Positions 57,369-64,000 of a stretch of 64,000 nt of DNA are shown one piece after another. The position numbers and the translations under genes are program-made. Numbering within the stretch: the stretch's first letter is position 1; every line of letters starts with the position of its first letter. Under the pieces are notes generated by a model, which was not told the DNA's origin, did not search any database, and saw nothing but the letters and a program-made list of their open reading frames with translations. Source of the stretch: Helichrysum umbraculigerum (Eukaryota; Streptophyta; Magnoliopsida; Asterales; Asteraceae); contig CATIUR010000003.1 in assembly GCA_949592205.1 (NCBI GenBank), positions 80,814,501 to 80,878,500 on the forward strand, in the 5' to 3' direction.

Positions 57369-58211
57369 TAAGGTTATAGTGAACTAGGTTGCATTTAGTG
57401 GGCCTAGACTATGACCGTTAGGCAGTATTCCTCATTAGGTATAACTGGTTCAGGAATTACAGCATACAAGTTTAATTTAACATAGCCTGATCAACTATGT
57501 ACAATTAAATGAAGATGATGTGAGTTCTGAAAGGGGTTATGTTGAACCGGAATGCATTAGCTGACTCTGACCTCGAGAGAACCGGGACTTTTACTTGATT
57601 GTGCTAGACACGAACTAGGCGGTTATGTGATATATATATATATACATAGGCCTCTTTCCCCGATACGATACTCTCTCGACTAATACGAAATTGCTTTCAG
57701 ATTTCATCGAACAAACGACAACTTGATTCTCGTCATTCTGTCCTTATTTAACTTTTATGAATCCACGAAAACCATACACGCTACCGACATACGTCTGAAG
57801 ATCTCCACACTATTGTATCCGACAACCATAGTTTCTCGAACGTCCTTCGATATGAAAACCGAGACCTTGTTTTATTCGCTAATTCTACCAAATTTACGTA
57901 CCTCACTGTACCGTTAGGGGTAACTTAATAAAACCATTTTCAACTCAATGTTTCGATAGACTTCAAATTATACAACCGACTTTTACTACCAAAAATTTAT
58001 AACAAATATATTTTTATCAAACATGTTACAAAATTTCTTACAGAACTTTTTATAAAGTTTTCAAAAATTTCGAAATCATATAAACTTATTTATAACTCGC
58101 AGACTTTGAACAAATTTCAACCTTTGACGAAATTCTTTTAACTTACCAAATCATTACCGTCAGAATTCTTATCCGAATCCTCACATGTTATTTATTATTG
58201 TTTCAAGGAAC
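57369..58211 (+). other. Element H leader
   Basis: The first ~170 bp match the leaders of A, B, D and E; the hairpin ACATAG/CTATGT with loop CCTGATCAA is at 57480-57500. The remainder is AT-rich with no leader frame. It ends TTATTTATTATTGTTTCAAG four bases before the gag ATG. Confidence 0.75.
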
Positions 58212-59303
58212 ATGCCTCCTCGACGACAACTCAACCTTACTGAAGCCGAAGTTGCGGGTATTATTGCCCGTAGTGTGGCTCAAGCTCTAGCTACCCGAAC
58301 ATCAGCTCCTGGTAGCGAAGATACTGCCAACAATGGACCACAACCCAAAACCTGCACCTACAAAGACTTCCATAACTGCAAACCGCTGAACTTTGCAGGA
58401 ACTGAAGGAGCGATTGGTCTGATTCGTTGGACCGAGAAAATCGAGTCAGTGTTCCTCATCTGCAACTGCAAAAAAGAGGATAAAGTTAAGTTCGCCACCA
58501 GTACCTTTTCTGACATCGCCCTTACTTGGTGGAACACATATGCGCAGACGGTGAGCGTTGCTGAGGCTTACAAAATACAGTGGGATGAACTGAAACTTAT
58601 GCTGAGGGGCGAGTACTGCCCAAGAGATGAGCTGAAACAGCTAGAAATGGAATTCTGGAATCACAAGATGCAGGGTGATGACATAACCGGATACACCAAC
58701 CGCTTTCACCAGCTGGCACTTTTGTGCCCATCCATGGTTGATCCTGAATACAAGAGGATCGAAAAGTACGTTGATGGACTCCCGGAGCGACTACAGGATT
58801 TAGTTACTTCATCCAAACCAGGAACCATTCAGAGTGCCATTCGTATGGCTCATGAGTTAACGGCAAATTCGGTCCGCCGTGGCTCGACTTCAACCCCGTC
58901 TGCGAATAACAAACGTAAATGGGAAGTGAGTCCCCACTCATCCAACTCTACCTCTGACAAGAAGCTTGCAATTGTCAACTCCAATGACTCAAAGGCTTAC
59001 AAGGGGAGCAAGCCTTACTGCTCCAAATGTAACCGCCATCATAACGGCTCCTGTCCCTGCACTAAGTGCAAGAAATTCGGGCACCTGGCCCAAGACTGTC
59101 GAACCAACCCCACTGGTACTGATACTTCTGCACCCAAGACCTGCTATGAGTGCAACGGTACCGGGCACTTCAGGAAGGATTGCCCTAAGCTGAAACCCCG
59201 AACCAACAATACAAGGAGTAGAGCTTACGTAATTAACGCCAGGGAGGATGACCCAAACCCGAGACTCTGTGATTTACTCAACCCGGGTACGCTCATTCTT
59301 TGA
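58212..59303 (+). CDS. Gypsy Gag (element H)
   Basis: 363 residues from ATG at 58212 (MPPRRQLNLTEAEVAGIIAR); the ATG is chosen because D, B and E all start MPPK. Capsid blocks FAGTEGAIGLIRWTEKIES and IALTWWNTYAQTVS, EKYVDGLPERLQDLV, then nucleocapsid YCSKCNRHHNGSC, CTKCKKFGHLAQDC and CYECNGTGHFRKDC. After AYVINARE, where relatives run into the protease, the sequence departs and stops 20 residues later, so the deletion of pol starts at that point. It is open and, given the young LTRs, probably translated. Gag would build particles with enzymes supplied by an element such as E. Confidence 0.95.
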   Translation: MPPRRQLNLTEAEVAGIIARSVAQALATRTSAPGSEDTANNGPQPKTCTYKDFHNCKPLNFAGTEGAIGLIRWTEKIESVFLICNCKKEDKVKFATSTFSDIALTWWNTYAQTVSVAEAYKIQWDELKLMLRGEYCPRDELKQLEMEFWNHKMQGDDITGYTNRFHQLALLCPSMVDPEYKRIEKYVDGLPERLQDLVTSSKPGTIQSAIRMAHELTANSVRRGSTSTPSANNKRKWEVSPHSSNSTSDKKLAIVNSNDSKAYKGSKPYCSKCNRHHNGSCPCTKCKKFGHLAQDCRTNPTGTDTSAPKTCYECNGTGHFRKDCPKLKPRTNNTRSRAYVINAREDDPNPRLCDLLNPGTLIL

Positions 59304-59604
59304 CTACCCAAATCTATTTTTCTCATAAATCTCTCGCTTAACAATTTATGTATAACTGTGTTTTATTCTGGGTGTTTTCTTTGATCCTAAGTACACAATA
59401 GGATTAGGAAACGACCGACTACTTAGATGCCGACAACACGATTTACCTTACACTTTAGATACAATAACAAAACTCTCTTCCCAAATATCTCACACTGGTT
59501 GAGACCGGGAACTTGTATATTATTCGTTATTTTAACAAGTCATCCACTAGAACTTCACTTGCTGGTAAAAAAATTCTTAATATAGAATAATATTTTCGTA
59601 GGAA
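59304..59604 (+). other. Intergenic 300 bp between gag and second gene of H
   Basis: No gene. It ends with a pyrimidine-rich TATTTTCGTAG three bases before the ATG at 59605, again like a 3' splice site. Confidence 0.5.
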
Positions 59605-60219
59605 ATGACAACTTACTCCGCCAACAATCCTACCTTGGATGATGACCTGCTCAGTGAGGAACCAACGATGTTTCCTTACCTCATCGAACTCGAGTGTGAT
59701 ACAGAACACTCCGCCGAATCAGAATTGGCACCTGCTGTTCCTGCTGCTCCAACTGCTGCAAAAGCACCAGTTGATGAAACCTTAACTACTGAATCAGTTA
59801 GTCACCTCAACCAAACTATGGATTCGCTGCTAAAACAACTGACTGAAGCACGGGAGGACATTGATGACCTGCGACGAATTGCTTTCCAAAACGACCTGCG
59901 TATGCGTGAGTACGAGCTACGTTTGACAGCCTTAGAAAACCCTACTCCACCACCAACTTCACAAAGTAATCCTACTGAAAAGGATACCGACGCTGATTTT
60001 ACACCACCTCCAGCAAAAAGGGTGAAAGTTTACAGGGGAAATAGACCTTACTGTGCTCGATGCACTCGACATCATGACAACCCGTGTACCACACCCACCA
60101 GTCGAAGCAAGTCCGACCCAAAAAGTACGAACCCTCCCAAAGCGAAACTCTGCTTCAACTGTGGGAGTGCTAGCCATCTCAAGGCCCAATGCCCACTACC
60201 TCCAGACAACAAAAATTAG
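59605..60219 (+). CDS. Second gene of element H: coiled coil plus nucleocapsid-like domain
   Basis: 204 residues. The N-terminus (DDDLLSEE...PYLIELE) resembles the diverged leader frame of A. Residues about 65-115 (LNQTMDSLLKQLTEAREDIDDLRRI...MREYELRLTALE) are a clear heptad-like coiled coil. The C-terminal 70 residues look like Gag nucleocapsid: YRGNRPYCARCTRHHDNPC, a lost middle knuckle, and a last knuckle CFNCGSASHLKAQC. It therefore looks like a fusion of a leader-type coiled-coil protein and a Gag C-terminus, placed after gag. Intact in a young element. I know no named family; an accessory RNA-binding Gag partner is a guess. Confidence 0.85.
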   Translation: MTTYSANNPTLDDDLLSEEPTMFPYLIELECDTEHSAESELAPAVPAAPTAAKAPVDETLTTESVSHLNQTMDSLLKQLTEAREDIDDLRRIAFQNDLRMREYELRLTALENPTPPPTSQSNPTEKDTDADFTPPPAKRVKVYRGNRPYCARCTRHHDNPCTTPTSRSKSDPKSTNPPKAKLCFNCGSASHLKAQCPLPPDNKN

Positions 60220-60378
60220 GGTACGTTACCACCTGACAATTTCTTAATTTCAAACACTGTAGGATATACCCTACTACTGTAGGCTACTGGTACGTAATGT
60301 AGCTACCTAACGAATATCAAACTACCGATTACCACTTCGAACAAATTTCGGGACGAAATTTAATTAACAAGGGGAGAA
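60220..60378 (+). other. Element H tail: hairpin and purine tract
   Basis: Starts TTAGGGTACG as in D. Hairpin AATTTCG/CGAAATT with loop GGA at 60344-60360, then AACAAGGGGAGAA directly before the LTR. Confidence 0.87.
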
Positions 60379-63300
60379 TGTAACAACCCCAAATTTAGGG
60401 TAAATTTAAAATTTTCCTAATTACGTGTTTATTTCTTGTATATAATATGAAATAGGATTATATACATTACTTACTTATATATATGTATATGGATGGAATA
60501 TATGTATATATACGCGTATACGATTCGAACAAATATCGTATAAAACAACAACTGTACAAACTTGCGTACACTGATAAAACAATTATTAAATAATGTGAAA
60601 TTATTTAATTACTTTGATTATTACTTTATATTATGTTTATAATATAACGAAAACGTACGATTTAACTAAAACGTCACCGAACTCTCCGAAAACTCGACCA
60701 ACCGACAAAACAAAACTAAATTATGTTTTATAACTTGAAAACTAGTATTTTGGTAAAATACTACAACTTAATTATCGAGTAATATTGCGTATTCTAAAAC
60801 TTATATTAAATCGCGTACAAAATGATTTTTAACGATTAAACGACCGGGGAAACGAACACCGCACGGAGCGCAAACACGGAGGAGCAAAAGTTGGTGAGAC
60901 CACACATTGTGGCCCCACCAAAACCGGCCCAAGGTGAGGGGGCATTAAGCCCTCACCATCCTCTCCACTTACACACTCAACATCACCCATTCTCCATCAT
61001 TTCTCTCCCTCTCTCTCTCCCCAATCGGCTCTCTCTCTATCTCTCTCTAAAATCACTCTCAAAACACCTTAAAACTACCACTAAATCACCACAAAAGCAT
61101 AGGCTCGTTTGGAGAAAAGCGATCACGAGAACGAGGGCTACAAACGCATCTTTTCGGATTTTCGTTTCGACAACTTTGTAAGTTTTCCGGCGACCCGAAA
61201 CTTTTCCGATTACTTTTATTTTGCTAGATAAATGTTCCCCTAGCTAAATGATGTCCATATATGTAACTTAAACTCATTTTTGAACACTTTTACGAAAACG
61301 TCGGTTTTGGTCATTTTAAATAAAACGACACCTCGAACATTAAAAATGACATCCAACAATTTTTATGAACTCAACATAACGTAATATAACTTGTGTAAAA
61401 GTTTCAACTTGAACGGAACTCGTTAGACACGTTTTCGACACAAACTAAAATCTGACCAGAGGTAAGTGTCGCATGGCTCACGCCAGTTATGCGACACTTC
61501 GCTTAAGTGACGCATATGTCACAACCCGTCTATACGCGACACTTCGTTAGTGCCGCTAAACACGAATACCGTCACTTCATAAGTGACGCAGTCTTAACCC
61601 TTTCGGCAGAAACAACAAGACACTACATAAGTGTCGCTACCCTATAACTAACGGCAGAAACAAATACGTCACTTACATAGTGACGCTAGAACATGTATAC
61701 CGACACTTCGTTAGTGTCGCTATTATCAGTATAACCTTATAACTTTCAGTAGAAACGAATGACGTCACTCATCCTCATACCGTCACTTCTTCAGTGACGC
61801 ATAACTATGAATACCGACACTTGCCCAGTGCCGCTCTGATAACAAATTTGCTCACTTATACCGTCACTTTATTAGTGACGCACTGTTTGACCACGACACT
61901 GAATACCGTCACTATGCTAGTGACGCACTGATGAAAAACAATACGTAATAACGTCACTTACAAAGTGACGCACTGTCTGAATACCGACACTACTTAAGTG
62001 TCGCATACATTGTTACACAGACACTGAATACACGACACTACTTAAGTGCCGCATACCACACATAAGTGACGCATACAAGTGACGCTATAACAAGCTGATT
62101 GAAACTCACATTTTATACAAGTATGGAATATACTTAAAACGTAAACGTACTTTACTCGGCGTTACTTATACATGAAAACACTATACTTTTGAGAGTATAC
62201 AATGATACTTGAATACGTACAAGTCTATACGAAACTGAACGTGAGATTTCACTCACACACGCTTACGAAATTACACTCGAATTACTTAGGAGATTACACT
62301 CCAACGAGCTTACACTTGTACACTACACGGGATTGCACCCGGTACGAACTTACGAGTTCACTTACTAGTTACGTGCTGGATTACACGTTAACTGATACGA
62401 ACATACATACGCATACTTACGAGGTTTCACTCGTACCCTTTGGGGACTGAGCCCATTGGAACGTACACAAACGATACAAGTTGTAATACGAACAAACGAT
62501 CATACGAGCATACTTTACAACTGTACCACTACTATGAAACACATAATAATAATGGATGGAATTATTATTATACACCGATAACAAACGAACCGTACAACTT
62601 TTATACAAACTACGATTTACAAACGATTACAAACTTACAAACAAACTAATGGACATTAACTAGTTTGGGAACAACTAGCATGGATACTTTACAAGTATTC
62701 CATTTACTTACTAAACCTTATGCGTATTAGGACGCTAAGGGTTGCTAGTTTGGGATTACTACTTGCTTACTTATTACATCGTCTGCCAGACTCAGGTGAG
62801 TCTCACAGCCCCTACTTTACTGTTTTACACTCAGGGGTGAGATGCATTACTGTTTTACATGAACACATAAAACTTACTTGCTGCCATGATTTACATACTG
62901 TACGAGAGTAACGATACGCCAATTGCATGAGTTTACGACTAATCCAATGAAATCCTCCTGAATCATAGTTGTTAGTTATGTGATAAGCGCGAGTTTTAGT
63001 ATATGGATCCATATGGGACTGACAATCCCCGCCCGGGGTAGCACGCACTACCATGAACCGTTCCTGTAGAAACGGGTGTTTCTTACTCGTTCCGTATGAA
63101 TGTTTTGGATTACATTCATGAGGGGGTACCGATATTTACTGTACGTTAAGCTTCAACTATGGTGGCTCATGGCGATTGTATCAAACGGTTTGCATGACTT
63201 GCGACCACCCACTTATTAAAACTTATGTGAACGATGTGCAAGACTTGTGATCGTTACATACTGGCTGGCTGTGCTTTACAAATACTACTTGTGTGTTCAA

Positions 63301-63660
63301 ACTGTTTACTTATTTACAAACCTGTGAGATTCACCAACCTTTGGTTGACCGTTTTAGTAATGCTTCTCAGGTACACAGCATCAGTAGGGATGCCCAGCAG
63401 GATAAGCTTACTTAGCTCGAGTCGCATGCATTACAAGCTTGGAGATTTTATTACATTACTTTTGTACTAGTTGTTATGTATTAGAATCTCTAGGAAACTA
63501 CTGAACTCGAGCTTGTATTTTGAAACTACTTATGTATTAATGTTATAACTTTTCGAACGTCTCATTTAGAGTCGTTCACTGTATCCTTTGTGCTTGTGAT
63601 TATTGATTAGTAACACCCAAAACATCGCTTCCGCAAACTGTTAAATTTGGGGGTGTTACA
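60379..63660 (+). repeat. Element H 3' LTR
   Basis: Same length as the 5' LTR and nearly identical; single-base differences seen for example near 60792, 62264, 62472 and 63052. End hairpin at 63610-63660. Confidence 0.97.
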
Positions 63661-64000
63661 AAGTGTTTGTATGTCCCGGTATTATCGTATAAAATTCGGT
63701 TTTTGTATGCGTTCAACACTTAGTGTAAAGAGTATTTACAAGTTCCTGGTTGACGGGGGTCCGGGGGCAGCGCCCCTGGTAGCGGGGTCCAAGGGGCGGC
63801 AGCCCCTGGCGGGGTCCAAGGGGCAGAGCCCCTGGCTGGGGTCGAGCTGCCAGGTCAGCTTGGAAAATTTTTTATTTCTACTATATTGCTTTATCGAAAA
63901 TGCATTTGAAATCTAATTTCGTTGTAAAATCAAGTGATAAATTTTAGTTCATATTAGTGCTTTCATTATTGAATTCGGGTTCGAAAGACAAAGTGGGCTG
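63661..64000 (-). mobile_element. Element G: Gypsy LTR piece, second part
   Basis: Continues element G after H, starting with the second copy of AAGTG (63661-63665 against 54066-54070). It holds a GC-rich hairpin repeat at 63747-63850 and is cut by the window end. Confidence 0.85.
63763..63833 (-). repeat. Three-hairpin GC-rich array in element G LTR
   Basis: GGGGC-AGC-GCCCC (63764-63776), AGGGGC-GGCA-GCCCCT (63792-63807) and AGGGGC-AGA-GCCCCT (63819-63833), within a roughly 27-bp unit GGGGTCCAAGGGGC...GCCCCTGGC. The LTR around it is AT-rich. Confidence 0.92.

Larger units (their letters stand above)
54071..63660 (+). mobile_element. Element H: complete gag-only Gypsy element with a second gene
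   Basis: LTRs 54071-57352 and 60379-63660, both 3282 bp, with about nine single-base differences by eye (about 99.7% identity), the youngest-looking pair here. AAGTG target duplication. Interior of only 3.0 kb: primer site, leader, gag (58212-59303), second gene (59605-60219), purine tract. No pol. It inserted into the LTR of G. It keeps the leader and purine-tract signals of the autonomous elements. Confidence 0.96.

Overview
This is plant nuclear DNA consisting entirely of nested LTR retrotransposons; I see no host gene, tRNA, rRNA or other non-transposon gene. The initiator-Met primer sites, chromovirus-like Gypsy polyproteins, a large Copia element with an extra gene after pol, and AT-rich spacers fit a large-genome eudicot. 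The Copia extra gene resembles predicted proteins I recall from Asteraceae (Tanacetum and relatives), so a composite is my best guess, from memory and not from a search.

Layout, with my own letters. Element B (Gypsy, minus strand, 8471-23416 plus parts outside the window) is the oldest layer. Element A (Gypsy, minus, 1-8470) sits in its 3' LTR. Element C (non-coding LARD-like element, minus, 11633-19501, target duplication GGGTT) sits in its RT. Element D (gag-only Gypsy, plus, starts 23417) sits in its 5' LTR. D is broken three times: by E (complete Gypsy, minus, 27621-37768, duplication AAAGT) and F (Copia, minus, 37976-49829, duplication ACAAC), both in gag, and by G (Gypsy LTR piece, minus, from 52795) in its 3' LTR. 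G is split by H (gag-only Gypsy, plus, 54071-63660, duplication AAGTG). The deepest path is B, D, G, H.

Coding content. E has an uninterrupted 1469-aa Gag-Pol and is the only element that looks potentially autonomous. A and B carry damaged pol genes, F has gag, pol and a third gene with in-frame stops, D and H encode only Gag-type proteins, and C encodes nothing recognisable. The gag-only elements keep the primer site, leader and purine-tract signals of the autonomous ones, so they could be mobilised in trans.

Most interesting structure. (1) In most of the Gypsy LTRs, at the same relative place, there is an array of short hairpins: sequence differs completely between elements, but stem and loop lengths are fixed within each array and some stems show paired base changes. 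(2) Each visible Gypsy leader has a 21-nt hairpin with a palindromic loop, like a retroviral dimer initiation site. (3) The LTR end next to the primer site folds into a hairpin with paired changes. (4) A and B and E carry an extra reading frame between primer site and gag, and H carries a second frame after gag that looks like a fusion of such a protein with a nucleocapsid domain. (5) Copia F carries a ~1090-codon gene after pol.
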